Shown: positions 1 through 7,987 of the stretch, piece by piece
Layout: each line of letters opens with the position of its first letter
Numbering within the stretch: the stretch's first letter is position 1
Source: Spirochaetota bacterium
Lineage (GTDB): Bacteria > Spirochaetota > B62-G9 > DRHN01
Length of the DNA: 33,718 nucleotides
Assembly (NCBI GenBank): GCA_016934265.1
Contig: JAFGTF010000092.1
Location: forward strand, 1 to 33,718
Direction of reading: 5' to 3'
Notes under the pieces: generated by a model
Seen by the model: only the letters and a program-made list of their open reading frames with translations
Database searches by the model: none
Told to the model about the DNA's origin: nothing
Made by a program: the position numbers and the translations under genes

Positions 1-684
1 GAATACTACCAGGTGAACCTCGATACCGGAAGGATCTTCTGGATAGTCTTTGTGCTCGGTATAATAGTGATAGGGATCTTCTTCCTCGGTATATACCTGG
101 GAAGAGACAAGGAAGATACAAAGCTCTTCAGCTTCGACAGGTCCAAATTCTTGAGACGTGGGGATGTATCGTCCGATACATCGGCCGTCGAAACGGTGGA
201 GGCCTCCGGGGAGGACACGCCGATTCTCAGGCTGCTCGAGGAAGACCTTTCCGATGAGAGCCGTTATATAGAAATAGAGGAGATACAGGTCCCCACCCGT
301 CCCGGGACACAACAGAAGGCCGAAGCGGAGACTGTACTTAAAAAGACCGCTGTCCGGCCCGAAACCGTCCGTGCGGACACCCTCCGGGTGGAGCAGAAAC
401 CGGCCGTCAAGAAGACCGCCCCTTCCAAGCCGTACGTACAGAAAGGCGATTACTACATTCAGATCGCCTCTTTCGCGAAACGTGAGAACGCCGATACCAT
501 GGCGGAGGATCTGAGAGGAAGACTCTATAAGGTGGTCGTCATGGAGGCCTCCGTCGATGAAAAAACCTTCTATCGGGTGCGGGTGGGACCGTTCGAAACC
601 GAGGGCGTTGCGAAAAACACGATGATTTCAATGAAACGGCAGTTCAACCTCAAGGATCCGTTCGTCGTAAAGAAGAGCTCCTAA
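1..684 (+). CDS. SPOR-domain membrane protein (5' end probably outside window)
   Basis: An envelope protein with one N-terminal membrane segment (about residues 8-30 counted from the GTG at 13), a charged, low-complexity linker of about 115 residues, and a C-terminal SPOR domain at about 147-221 that starts with a YYIQIASF motif and contains YRVRVGPF. SPOR domains bind peptidoglycan with stripped peptides and often sit at division sites. The frame is open back to base 1, and the 12 bases before the GTG hold no ribosome site, so the true start is probably upstream of the window. The layout (short cytoplasmic tail, one helix, periplasmic linker, SPOR) matches FtsN/DedD-like proteins in architecture only. 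Family assignment is firm; a specific division role is inference. Confidence 0.85.
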   Translation, partial: EYYQVNLDTGRIFWIVFVLGIIVIGIFFLGIYLGRDKEDTKLFSFDRSKFLRRGDVSSDTSAVETVEASGEDTPILRLLEEDLSDESRYIEIEEIQVPTRPGTQQKAEAETVLKKTAVRPETVRADTLRVEQKPAVKKTAPSKPYVQKGDYYIQIASFAKRENADTMAEDLRGRLYKVVVMEASVDEKTFYRVRVGPFETEGVAKNTMISMKRQFNLKDPFVVKKSS

Positions 685-736
685 AAGCCCGCTTTTTCCC
701 TTCACACAGATTCGACTCAGGATGAGCGGGGGTTTT
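683..736 (+). terminator. possible terminator after the SPOR gene
   Basis: AAAA-G-CCCGCT at 683-693 can pair with AGCGGG-GG-TTTT at 725-736, ending in a short T run. The loop is about 31 bases, long for an intrinsic terminator, so this is only a candidate. Confidence 0.35.
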
Positions 737-759
737 GGCTCACTCCCGTATCCGTTCGC

Positions 760-795
760 TTGACGATGCGTCCCATTATAGGTACTTTCTGTACC
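760..795 (+). promoter_or_regulatory. possible lipA promoter and small inverted repeat
   Basis: TTGACG at 760-765 lies 17 bases before a weak TACTTT at 783-788. Overlapping it is an inverted repeat, GGTAC-5-GTACC, at 781-795, placed just upstream of the lipA ribosome site, where it could be an operator or a leader hairpin. The -10 match is poor. Confidence 0.3.
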
Positions 796-815
796 GGGTA
801 TCGAAAGGCAAAAAA

Positions 816-1706
816 ATGCGTAACGAAGGGCGGGTTGCGGGACACAGGAAGCCGGAATGGCTGAAGAAGAGTATCACCTACAGCAGCGAACGGCACGAGA
901 CGGAGCGCGTGCTGAAAGAGATGGGTCTGAATACCGTATGCAGCCATGCACGATGTCCCAACCTCTCGGAATGCTACTCCTGCCACAGGGCCACTTTCAT
1001 GATACTGGGCAGCAGGTGTACGAGGAACTGCACCTTCTGCTCGATAGAGAAAGCGCACGGTAACGCGATTCTTCCTGTTGATGAAGACGAACCGGCGCGG
1101 ATCGCGGCTGCGGTGGAGAGGCTGGGCCTCCGGTATGTGGTGATAACGTCCGTTACGAGAGACGACCTCCCGGATGGGGGCGCCTCTCAGTTTGCGAAAA
1201 CCATCGAGAGGATCCGAAAGCTCGACGAGAGCGTGGGAATAGAGGTTCTTACCCCCGATTTTCTCCTGAACCGCGATGCAATCGACACCGTCGCCTGTTG
1301 CGGGCCGGATGTATTCAACCACAACATCGAAACCGTACGGCGTTTGTATGACAGGGTGAGGCCGAAAGCCGTTTACGGGCGGTCTCTCGATTTCTTGCGG
1401 TATATTCGCGATCGCCACCCGGCCATATTTCTCAAATCCGGATTGATGGTGGGATTGGGCGAGACCAAGGAGGAGGTGCTGGAGCTTTTAGCGGATCTGA
1501 GACGATCCGGCTGCGAGGCGGTAACCATCGGACAGTACCTGAGGCCGGGCAGGGCCAATATCCCGGTGGTGGAGTATATAGCTCCCGAACGCTTCGAGTT
1601 CTACGAGCGCGAGGCAAAGCGGCTCGGTTTCCGCTATGTCGCGTCCGGACCGTACGTACGGAGCTCCTACATGGCGCACAGGGGATTCGAGCTTTTGCGA
1701 GGGTAA
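816..1706 (+). CDS. lipA: lipoyl synthase
   Basis: Radical-SAM enzyme that inserts two sulfurs into octanoyl groups bound to lipoyl domains, making the lipoyl cofactor of 2-oxoacid dehydrogenases and the glycine cleavage system. Both [4Fe-4S] cluster motifs are visible: the auxiliary cluster C-x4-C-x5-C (Cys42, 47, 53) and the radical-SAM C-x3-C-x2-C (Cys68, 72, 75). The C-terminus holds the conserved RSSY serine motif that ligates the auxiliary cluster. I chose the ATG at 816 because AAAGG at 804-808 is well placed; an in-frame TTG at 735 would add 27 residues of unconserved sequence with no ribosome site. Length of 296 aa is normal. No octanoyltransferase (lipB/lipM) or lipoate ligase lies beside it, so the substrate supply must be encoded elsewhere. 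Confidence 0.95.
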   Translation: MRNEGRVAGHRKPEWLKKSITYSSERHETERVLKEMGLNTVCSHARCPNLSECYSCHRATFMILGSRCTRNCTFCSIEKAHGNAILPVDEDEPARIAAAVERLGLRYVVITSVTRDDLPDGGASQFAKTIERIRKLDESVGIEVLTPDFLLNRDAIDTVACCGPDVFNHNIETVRRLYDRVRPKAVYGRSLDFLRYIRDRHPAIFLKSGLMVGLGETKEEVLELLADLRRSGCEAVTIGQYLRPGRANIPVVEYIAPERFEFYEREAKRLGFRYVASGPYVRSSYMAHRGFELLRG

Positions 1707-1736
1707 ACAAGAGAGGCGAAATGACGGTAAATGGTA

Positions 1737-1766
1737 TTGACACGCCCGAACGAGATGCTCTATATT
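1737..1766 (+). promoter_or_regulatory. candidate sigma-70 promoter upstream of flaA pair
   Basis: TTGACA at 1737-1742, 18 bases, then TATATT at 1761-1766. A transcript from here would carry a leader of about 230 bases before flaA. The leader holds no protein I believe in and no riboswitch I recognise. Confidence 0.55.
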
Positions 1767-1926
1767 GAAATATGGGGAAAATGGCGAGCCGAGGGGGACG
1801 CCGGACGTGTGCGTTACGAAAAGATTCTCACTCAAGGATACCATCACCTGCTGCCGATGACCCGTCTCTCCCGGCATGCGAACAGTGCATTTCGGCAGGA
1901 CATACGCGGAAAAATAAAAATATCTT

Positions 1927-1954
1927 TAAATAATTAAAGGCCGGAAACCGATAT
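1927..1954 (+). promoter_or_regulatory. candidate sigma-28 (FliA) flagellar promoter
   Basis: TAAA at 1927-1930 is followed, after 16 bases, by ACCGATAT at 1947-1954. The FliA consensus is TAAA-N15-GCCGATAA, so 6 of 8 bases of the -10 box match and the spacing is one longer. Its position, with a leader of about 45 bases before flaA, fits a late flagellar promoter. Confidence 0.5.
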
Positions 1955-2004
1955 AAAATAAGGAGTCTACTATATTCAAACCTTCATCTAAGAAAAGGAG
2001 CAGT

Positions 2005-2715
2005 ATGATGAAGCCCAGATGTTTATTACTCACGATAATAGGACTTGCGCTCTTTATTCCCTCCCTCTCTTTCGCGCAATTTTTCAGTCTCGGTCTCAAC
2101 TTTCAGATGGAGGATATACGATCGGTAGTGCTCGATGATTTCGAGGGTAATGATAATAACTGGCAGGTAGCCGCATCGAGGTTTACGGACGGGGAGTATC
2201 CCAAGATCCGATTCGGTATCGAAGGGGCTCCCATCGCGCTCTCACGAACCACGGAGGGCGAGGAAAACAAGTACGTCATGGGAGTACGGTCGGCGTTTGT
2301 GAGAAAGGGGTATAACAAGATATGGGTATACCCCGAGAAAGAGATCGTCATTCCGGGAAACGCGAAGAAACTCGACATATGGGTATGGGGTGCAAATTAC
2401 TATTACACCCTCTATGCGCACCTTAGAGACTACAGGGGAATCGTGCATAATCTCCCGCTCGGGACCCTTCATTTCATGGGATGGAGAAACATGAGTGTCG
2501 AGATCCCCAAACAGATCCCGCAGGCCGTACGATACCTGCCGATGGAGAAACCACTGTCGCTCGTCCGGTTCGAGATATGGACCGATCCCAATGAGCGGGT
2601 CGATGATTACGTCATATATTTCGATCACCTGAAGGTGCTTACCGATATGTACAAGCAGCGGTTTGATGGTGATGAGCTCGCCGATAGAACTAACGATATC
2701 TGGAGTTCACAGTAA
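2005..2715 (+). CDS. flaA: flagellar filament outer layer protein FlaA (first copy)
   Basis: Sheath protein of the spirochaetal periplasmic flagellum, which coats the FlaB core filament. The 236-aa product starts with a Sec signal peptide (hydrophobic residues about 5-20, likely cleavage after SFA, before Gln25). The mature part shows the FlaA pattern: VLDDFEG near its start, paired aromatic strands (KIWVYPEKEI, DIWVWG), a GWRNM segment and a C-terminal DYVIYFDHLKVLTD motif. The start has AAGGAG at 1995-2000. An ATG immediately after the first is an alternative start. It is followed 15 bases later by a second flaA, and the ribosome site of that gene overlaps this gene's stop codon, so the two are co-transcribed. 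Confidence 0.92.
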   Translation: MMKPRCLLLTIIGLALFIPSLSFAQFFSLGLNFQMEDIRSVVLDDFEGNDNNWQVAASRFTDGEYPKIRFGIEGAPIALSRTTEGEENKYVMGVRSAFVRKGYNKIWVYPEKEIVIPGNAKKLDIWVWGANYYYTLYAHLRDYRGIVHNLPLGTLHFMGWRNMSVEIPKQIPQAVRYLPMEKPLSLVRFEIWTDPNERVDDYVIYFDHLKVLTDMYKQRFDGDELADRTNDIWSSQ

Positions 2716-2730
2716 AGGAGCAGGCGAAAA

Positions 2731-3429
2731 ATGAATAAAGCGATATCCTACATAGTAACGGTTATTGTTCTTGCACTGGTTCCGGCAGTGCTTTTAGCCC
2801 AGGAGGAGAATACCGAAGACCTTCGCGTGGGTATCACCACCTCGAAGCAGATAATTGCCGATGTTCCGATTACCCATTTCGAGGATGCGGATACCTGGCA
2901 GAGTCACATGGCGGTCGATCAGGGAATAATCCTATCCATGCGGCGAAAGGGGCGACCGCTCGAGCTTCCCGAAACGGATCCCAACGACGGGACGGAGAAT
3001 GAATATGTGCTCGGCGTGAAGGTCGCCTTCAACCAGCGGGCGCATGCACAGTTTTCGCTCAGGCCCCCGCGACCGATAAAGATCCCGGGGATCACAAAAG
3101 CCATCACCGTTTGGGTTTGCGGAAGGAGCTTCAAGCACCGGTTATACTGTCACCTCTACGATTTCAAGGGTAAAGAGATGGTCGTCGATATGGGGTTCAT
3201 GGACTTTGCCGGATGGAAGAAAGTTTCCGTCGCCATACCGGCGACTATAGCGCAGGAAGAGTACCACTGGGTCAACTGGAGGGGCGTCAGCTTCGCGGGA
3301 TTCAGCATCAGGACCGATCCGGAAGAAAGCTACGGACAGTACTACGCCTATTTCGACGAGCTGAGGGCGATAACCGACGTATACCAGGAGGAGAACAGGG
3401 ACGAGGACGATATGGAGGACGGCTGGTAA
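2731..3429 (+). CDS. flaA: flagellar filament outer layer protein FlaA (second copy)
   Basis: Paralogue of the preceding gene, 232 aa, with a signal peptide ending near LLA before Gln24. It shares the FlaA fold signature: DVPITHFEDADTW early, FSLRPPRPIKIPG, ITVWVCGRSF, a GWKKVSV segment and the closing YYAYFDELRAITD. Sequence similarity to the first copy is moderate, so the pair is an old duplication and the two proteins probably have distinct places in the sheath. The C-terminus is strongly acidic. A strong terminator follows about 50 bases downstream, ending the unit. Confidence 0.92.
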   Translation: MNKAISYIVTVIVLALVPAVLLAQEENTEDLRVGITTSKQIIADVPITHFEDADTWQSHMAVDQGIILSMRRKGRPLELPETDPNDGTENEYVLGVKVAFNQRAHAQFSLRPPRPIKIPGITKAITVWVCGRSFKHRLYCHLYDFKGKEMVVDMGFMDFAGWKKVSVAIPATIAQEEYHWVNWRGVSFAGFSIRTDPEESYGQYYAYFDELRAITDVYQEENRDEDDMEDGW

Positions 3430-3479
3430 CAGACGCCGTAGATTCAGCGGTCTTCCGATACTGTATTAATGAAACGTAC

Positions 3480-3510
3480 TGCCCGGCACGACGTGCCGGG
3501 TATTTTTTTT
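3480..3510 (+). terminator. intrinsic terminator of the flaA unit
   Basis: Perfect 8-bp stem CCCGGCAC (3482-3489) and GTGCCGGG (3493-3500) with a 3-base loop, followed by eight T at 3503-3510. Confidence 0.9.
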
Positions 3511-4005
3511 GTGCGTGTGCATCCGTTCCGTATATAATAACAAACGTGAGACGCGGTCTAGGGGGGTGCCATCTCTCCAAGCCCGATCCACCATATCGAC
3601 GGCGATACGGCGGCCGCGAATCCTTCGAAGGGGCATTCGGGACAGTGCAGCCGAACCCACGTCACCCGTTGCATTCGTAGCGGACGGGTAGTATTCTTAA
3701 CTGTTGTGAGGTGTCGGAGGGCATGCCGGCCACCGTGAACTGAAAAATATCTGTCGCTGCTGGTGGATACCGTTTATCAGTTATCTGTCGTACGGCTTCA
3801 TTGAACGGCAGGCCGGTTTTAAAGCGTTGCGTTCTTGATGGGAACAACGATTTCAGAGAACTGAAGAAGATCTGTCGCTGACCGGAATATTTATTATGTA
3901 TTCGGCACACTCGGCGACAGATGTTAAACACCTATTCGATTCTCATGTTATAGATTATTTTTATATCAATCTGCTTTTTATCGTATACATGGAACAGGCA
4001 AGAGA
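3511..4005 (+). other. 495-bp region without a convincing gene
   Basis: No open frame here looks coding. It holds a perfect TATAAT at 3533-3538, just after the flaA terminator, with only a weak TTGTGC at 3509-3514 as -35, and a family of ATCTGTCG repeats between 3737 and 3922. A possible promoter for the next gene is TTAAAC (3924-3929) and TATAGA (3949-3954). A non-coding RNA from the TATAAT is possible, but I recognise no known RNA family. Confidence 0.4.
3737..3880. repeat. 23-bp imperfect direct repeat with ATCTGTCG core
   Basis: Two 23-base copies at 3737-3759 and 3858-3880 differ at two positions and share GAACTGAA and ATCTGTCGCTG. A further partial copy, ATCTGTCGTAC, lies at 3783-3793, and an inverted one, ATCTGTCGCCG read on the minus strand, at 3912-3922. 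Function unknown. Confidence 0.6.
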
Positions 4006-4752
4006 ATGGAGATCAGAGAGACTCTCGAGAAGAAGGCGCTGATCCTGAAACAGCTTGAAGGCGTGTATAAGACTTCGACAAGCCTTACCCAGAAAAAAAG
4101 GGTGCTGAAAGAGATACAGGAAATCAAAGGGGTGATCAAACAGCTTCAACGCAGGTACGAATCGGATTATGGGAGAGAAGACCGAGAATCAGACGGAGCC
4201 GAAAAAGGGACAAGCCCCTCGTTAATGGGCAGGATACCCGTGCGACCGTATAAAAAGGACTCCAAGGATCGGGAGATGGATGCGGTCGTATCCTATATGC
4301 GCTACTTCGAACATAACTACCTCCCGCTTTTAAGCGAATATTACATGAAGCTCGACTACAGCCACTCCGGCAAGCGCGATACCTTCTACCCGAGATTCAT
4401 GGAGATAATGCACCTGTTGAAACAGTACGATTACGTGGACCGCTCCGTTCACGGGGGAATCATGGGTTACGGCAGGGCGTCTTCTTCCGATAAGAAGGTC
4501 GCAAGGAAGGGGCGTCAGCGATACCTGTTCGCACTGGACGCCTTCTTCAAGGACCTTCGGGGCTTTATCAGGATATTAATCGAAGACTATAATATAAAAG
4601 GTACATTTCTGTTAAACCCGGACGACAGCATACGACTCGACGATTTCGAGGAAAACAGGGCGTTGAACGACTACACGGTAGTGGAAGCGCTCGAAGAGAT
4701 ATATATGTTTTCAGAGGAGTTCGTGGGATTCCTCGGGATGCCAGAGATCTGA
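4006..4752 (+). CDS. conserved-looking hypothetical protein next to bactofilin
   Basis: I do not recognise this 248-aa protein. Residues about 5-55 are lysine- and glutamate-rich and predicted helical, likely a coiled coil; about 56-80 is a polar linker; the rest is a mixed domain with many aromatic residues (SYMRYFEHNYLPLLSEYY, HLLKQYDYVDRSVHGG) that also looks helical. There is no signal peptide or membrane segment, so it should be cytoplasmic. The ribosome site is weak (AGG about 8 bases before the ATG). It ends 23 bases before the bactofilin start and is probably co-transcribed with it, so a role in the cytoskeleton or cell shape is a reasonable guess from context only. Confidence 0.75.
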   Translation: MEIRETLEKKALILKQLEGVYKTSTSLTQKKRVLKEIQEIKGVIKQLQRRYESDYGREDRESDGAEKGTSPSLMGRIPVRPYKKDSKDREMDAVVSYMRYFEHNYLPLLSEYYMKLDYSHSGKRDTFYPRFMEIMHLLKQYDYVDRSVHGGIMGYGRASSSDKKVARKGRQRYLFALDAFFKDLRGFIRILIEDYNIKGTFLLNPDDSIRLDDFEENRALNDYTVVEALEEIYMFSEEFVGFLGMPEI

Positions 4753-4775
4753 ACCGTTCGAAAGGAAACCCGGCC

Positions 4776-5165
4776 ATGTCCAATATCCAGATGAGCGAAG
4801 AAACAAACAGCACAATCGGTCTGACATCACATTTTGAAGGGAAGTTCGCGGTCAAGGGCGCTATCCGGATCGACGGGAAGTTCGAGGGTGACGCGCTCAT
4901 AGTAGACAAGGTCTTTATCGGTCCGAAGGGAAAGGTGAAGTCCAATATCAAAGCATCGAGTGTGGTCGTCGAGGGGATCCTTGTCGGAAACATTTATGCA
5001 ACCAACCGCGTGCTCCTGCTTCCAACGAGCAGGATCCTGGGGGACATTCAGACGCCGGAACTCATCATTCAGAACGGAACGATTCTCAAGGGAAGGTGCA
5101 CGATCGTGCACGATTCGGATCAGGACGCGAAAGAGCTCGTGGAGCGTTTATACGATCAGGATTAG
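4776..5165 (+). CDS. bactofilin (polymer-forming cytoskeletal protein)
   Basis: A 129-aa bactofilin. These proteins self-assemble without nucleotide into filaments built from a right-handed beta-helix and act in cell shape, wall synthesis and organelle placement. Here the beta-helix runs from about residue 12 to 115, with the regular short-strand pattern of the family (AIRIDGKFEGDALIVDKVFIG, then VEGILVGNIYATNRVLLLP, then GDIQTPELIIQNG; hydrophobic and glycine residues repeat about every 6 residues). The short N- and C-terminal tails are charged. AAAGGA at 4761-4766 serves the ATG at 4776. In spirochaetes, a shape or periplasmic-flagellum role is plausible, but this is inference. Confidence 0.93.
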   Translation: MSNIQMSEETNSTIGLTSHFEGKFAVKGAIRIDGKFEGDALIVDKVFIGPKGKVKSNIKASSVVVEGILVGNIYATNRVLLLPTSRILGDIQTPELIIQNGTILKGRCTIVHDSDQDAKELVERLYDQD

Positions 5166-5248
5166 CCCTCTTCACCCCCGCCCGAACAGGTACGTTTTCA
5201 AACCGCGGAGCGGAGAACGGCCAAAGGAGCATATTCCGGTATTGCGCC

Positions 5249-6961
5249 CTACTCGGGGGAGTCTCCGTCGCTTTCCGGGGCATTCTGGGAGAGAAAGTAG
5301 GCGGTTGACACGATTCCTATGGCGGCGTTGACTATGCCGACGAAGACGAGAGGGTTGATGTTCGCGCTGACGAGACGCGTAAGGTACCGGTGGGCGTACA
5401 GGAGAACGTCGTTCATACCTGTATAGAGGAGAAAAAACAGATATACGACGAACGGCAGGGAGGCCGCAAACAACAGGAGCTTGAGCGGGGAGGGGAGTTC
5501 GTATATCGAGCGCCGCTTCCATCCCATGCCCGCAATGAAGAGTGAGAGCGTATAGACGGCGAAGAGGATACCCACCTTTCGCGAGAGCCATACGAACCGT
5601 CCTTCCAGGTCGAGCCCGCTTTTAACGAGACCTTCCGAAACGGTGAAGCGCTCGTACACGGTGAGGCGCCGTTCTATCCCGCCGTTCAAAGAAAGAAGGT
5701 ATAAAGGGTTCACGAAGGGGCGGATGGTGTACCGGCCCTCCTCTTCGGGAGCCGGCGTTGCGAACCCCTCCTTGTTCTTGAGGAGAATACGTTCGCCTAT
5801 CCACTTGCCGTATTTCGCATGGACGGTCTCGCCGGTTCGTGTATGGTACCGCGAGATGTCGTAGAAATAAATCTTCCCTGTGTGCCAGACCGCCTTCTTC
5901 ACGGTGTTTACATACCCTTCCGTGTCGAAGAATACGAGATGCGGCACGCCCGGCTGCCAATCCTGACTCAGAAGCTCGGAGGCCAAGAAATCCACCTCGA
6001 GGAGCTTTTTCTCCACCGTTGCGAGATAGAGAGAGATATCGTCGAGCTGCGGGTACTTGCGGGCCAGATCGCTGAATATACGATACGCCTCGTACAACGC
6101 ATCGCTTTGCTTCGATTCCTCGTCTAGAAGGGCCAGCGCCCGTTCCTTCCGCTCTATGAGGATCTTCTTTTCCTCTTCCTTGCCGGTGATTTCCCCCAGC
6201 GCGCCGAACGCCTTTTTTCTGCTCCGTTCGTAGAGCTCCGCTATCTCTTTGTTGTCCCGGTGAAGCGCGCGCGCCCGTTCGAGGTAGAAGAGCGCGGAAT
6301 AGTAGTTGCCTTTTTCATACTCGGTTCTGCCGCGCTCGTAAAAGCTTGGTCCGGACGTCTCTGATCCGACTTCCACAAGGGGCGCGGCCGCGGCGGCCCC
6401 CGGTTTGGGATGGGAGCCTGTGCTTTGGTCGAGCGCTTTTTTATACAGCTCTTCTGCGGCGCGGTCGCCGCCGTCGAGATCGAAATAGAGGTCGAGTATC
6501 CGTAACGTCCCGCTGTAGTCCTGCTTTTCGAACAGGACGTATGCGCGGGCGAGCGCCGATCGTGCCTTTTTCGCATCAGCCGTTATACGCTCAGCCCTGG
6601 AGAGGAGGAGCGGAACAAAGAAGAGCTCGGACAGGGTGATGATGACGAGAAAGACGATGAGCATGGAAAAGGAGGGAACCGCAATACTATTGAATCGAAA
6701 CGTGTCTTTCCTGAACGGAGAAAGGGTGAATAAAAGAGTAAACGAGAGGCCGAACACGAAGATCACCGCCTGGGGAAAAAGCGAGAGCGTTCCGGCGAGC
6801 GCCCGCGAGAAAACGAGCGCCGTTTTAAAGGATCCCGGCTGGATGATACGGTCGTCAAGCCGGTTCGAGTGAAAAACGGCAAGGAAACCTAAGAGGACGA
6901 CTGCGGCGACGAGAAACGATACTATTATAAAGGTGAGCGCGGATTTTTTTATGTTATCCAT
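5249..6961 (-). CDS. membrane protein with TPR-like repeats
   Basis: A 570-aa protein with three N-terminal membrane segments (about residues 7-28, 45-70 and 85-113), a helical region at about 118-290 with tetratricopeptide-like signatures (ALARAYVLFEKQDYSGTLRIL, YERGRTEYEKGNYYSALFYLERA), a soluble domain at about 330-465, and three more membrane segments at the C-terminus. TPR regions bind other proteins. I chose the ATG at 6961, 17 bases after the upstream stop; a frame extended upstream overlaps the neighbour and has no ribosome site. It is the last gene of a five-gene unit, and its close linkage to another orphan membrane protein suggests the two work as a complex. Specific function unknown. 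Confidence 0.8.
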   Translation of the reverse strand: MDNIKKSALTFIIVSFLVAAVVLLGFLAVFHSNRLDDRIIQPGSFKTALVFSRALAGTLSLFPQAVIFVFGLSFTLLFTLSPFRKDTFRFNSIAVPSFSMLIVFLVIITLSELFFVPLLLSRAERITADAKKARSALARAYVLFEKQDYSGTLRILDLYFDLDGGDRAAEELYKKALDQSTGSHPKPGAAAAAPLVEVGSETSGPSFYERGRTEYEKGNYYSALFYLERARALHRDNKEIAELYERSRKKAFGALGEITGKEEEKKILIERKERALALLDEESKQSDALYEAYRIFSDLARKYPQLDDISLYLATVEKKLLEVDFLASELLSQDWQPGVPHLVFFDTEGYVNTVKKAVWHTGKIYFYDISRYHTRTGETVHAKYGKWIGERILLKNKEGFATPAPEEEGRYTIRPFVNPLYLLSLNGGIERRLTVYERFTVSEGLVKSGLDLEGRFVWLSRKVGILFAVYTLSLFIAGMGWKRRSIYELPSPLKLLLFAASLPFVVYLFFLLYTGMNDVLLYAHRYLTRLVSANINPLVFVGIVNAAIGIVSTAYFLSQNAPESDGDSPE

Positions 6962-6978
6962 TCCGATAACCGTACCCC

Positions 6979-7962
6979 TCAGGAGAACGGGCTCTTTTTT
7001 CGTTCCCGTATTGCTATGAGAATATCTATGATAATCCCGCACCCGGCTGCCGCTATCGCAGGTGTCAGAAATGAATAGGTGCCAAAAACGTCCCGGATGC
7101 GGAACAGGGCTCTGTAAAAGAGCGGAAGAACGAACAGCACGGTAAACAAGCCGATAATTCCGAAGAAACTCCAGCCCCTGTCGTTCATTGCATACACGAG
7201 CGGTATCAGAAGCAGGAATACCGACAGGGACAGAAAGAAGCCGTAGACGGCGCGCTCGGTCCCGGCGAGGCTTGTGTACCGCCCCCGGATCATTAGTAAA
7301 AGCGACCGAACCTGTGCCGTGTAGAAACGGACGAACCTTCCCGAGGTGAGGGGAGTTTCCCGGACGAAGGCGCCGAACGGGAAGCGGCCGGAATAGCGGG
7401 CGGTCTTCTGTTTGTATGAGATTGACAGAAAGCCTCGCGTGGCGTCCGCACGGATATGCTCGGCCAGCGGGCCGGTGTCCAACGGTAAAAGCGCGTTGGT
7501 GGTTTTATTGTAGATGAGGATCAAAGACCTCCCCTTTTCTTCGCTCTCCGGGAGGATCATGGATCCGTCCGCCTCGTTGAACACCCCCGGTTTCAGGAAG
7601 GTACTGTAGCCGAGCACGAGGCCGCGGGTGGCGCTTTTGGCCGTTATCGGAAGTCCCGAGAAAAAAAAGAAGGCGCCGATCGCCGCACCGACGAAAAGCG
7701 GCGGTATGTGAAGAAGAAAAACCGACCGCACCTTTATCTTATCCGTCAGCGCCACCGCAAGGCCAGTCGAAAAGAGATAGGACGCAAGAACGATCGGAAT
7801 GAGGAGGTTTTTTGACACGGTGAGAAAGTTACGAATGCCGATATTCGAAAGCGGTATATCCCTTCCCGTGAGCACGAGTGCGGTCATGAAGAAACCGATC
7901 GGTATCACGAAAAGCAGCATCAAGAGTACTATCCGCAGGATCGTCCGTATGATGTACTTCAT
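6979..7962 (-). CDS. hypothetical integral membrane protein
   Basis: A 327-aa protein with about six or seven membrane helices: two to three in the first 115 residues, a soluble loop at about 120-220, then three helices to the end, finishing in a basic tail. I recognise no family. It follows bioY by 25 bases and precedes the TPR membrane protein by 17, the same direction throughout. Its start lacks a visible ribosome site; instead a TATAGT-GT-ACTATA inverted repeat (7966-7979) lies directly before the ATG, which suggests translational coupling, a leaderless start or an operator. Confidence 0.75.
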   Translation of the reverse strand: MKYIIRTILRIVLLMLLFVIPIGFFMTALVLTGRDIPLSNIGIRNFLTVSKNLLIPIVLASYLFSTGLAVALTDKIKVRSVFLLHIPPLFVGAAIGAFFFFSGLPITAKSATRGLVLGYSTFLKPGVFNEADGSMILPESEEKGRSLILIYNKTTNALLPLDTGPLAEHIRADATRGFLSISYKQKTARYSGRFPFGAFVRETPLTSGRFVRFYTAQVRSLLLMIRGRYTSLAGTERAVYGFFLSLSVFLLLIPLVYAMNDRGWSFFGIIGLFTVLFVLPLFYRALFRIRDVFGTYSFLTPAIAAAGCGIIIDILIAIRERKKSPFS

Positions 7963-7965
7963 AGG

Positions 7966-7979
7966 TATAGTGTACTATA
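7966..7979. promoter_or_regulatory. inverted repeat before the membrane-protein gene
   Basis: Arms TATAGT and ACTATA separated by two bases, 4 to 17 bases upstream of the ATG read on the minus strand. It takes the place normally held by a ribosome site. Could be an operator or an internal -10 element. Confidence 0.35.
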
Positions 7980-7987
7980 GAACAGGG

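Noticed and set aside
735-815. N-terminal extension of lipA from a TTG start
   Set aside because: No ribosome site, overlap with terminator and promoter elements, and the added residues do not look like LipA.
3662-3931. 89-aa minus-strand frame in the gene-free stretch
   Set aside because: Covers the ATCTGTCG repeats, no ribosome site or family; judged chance.
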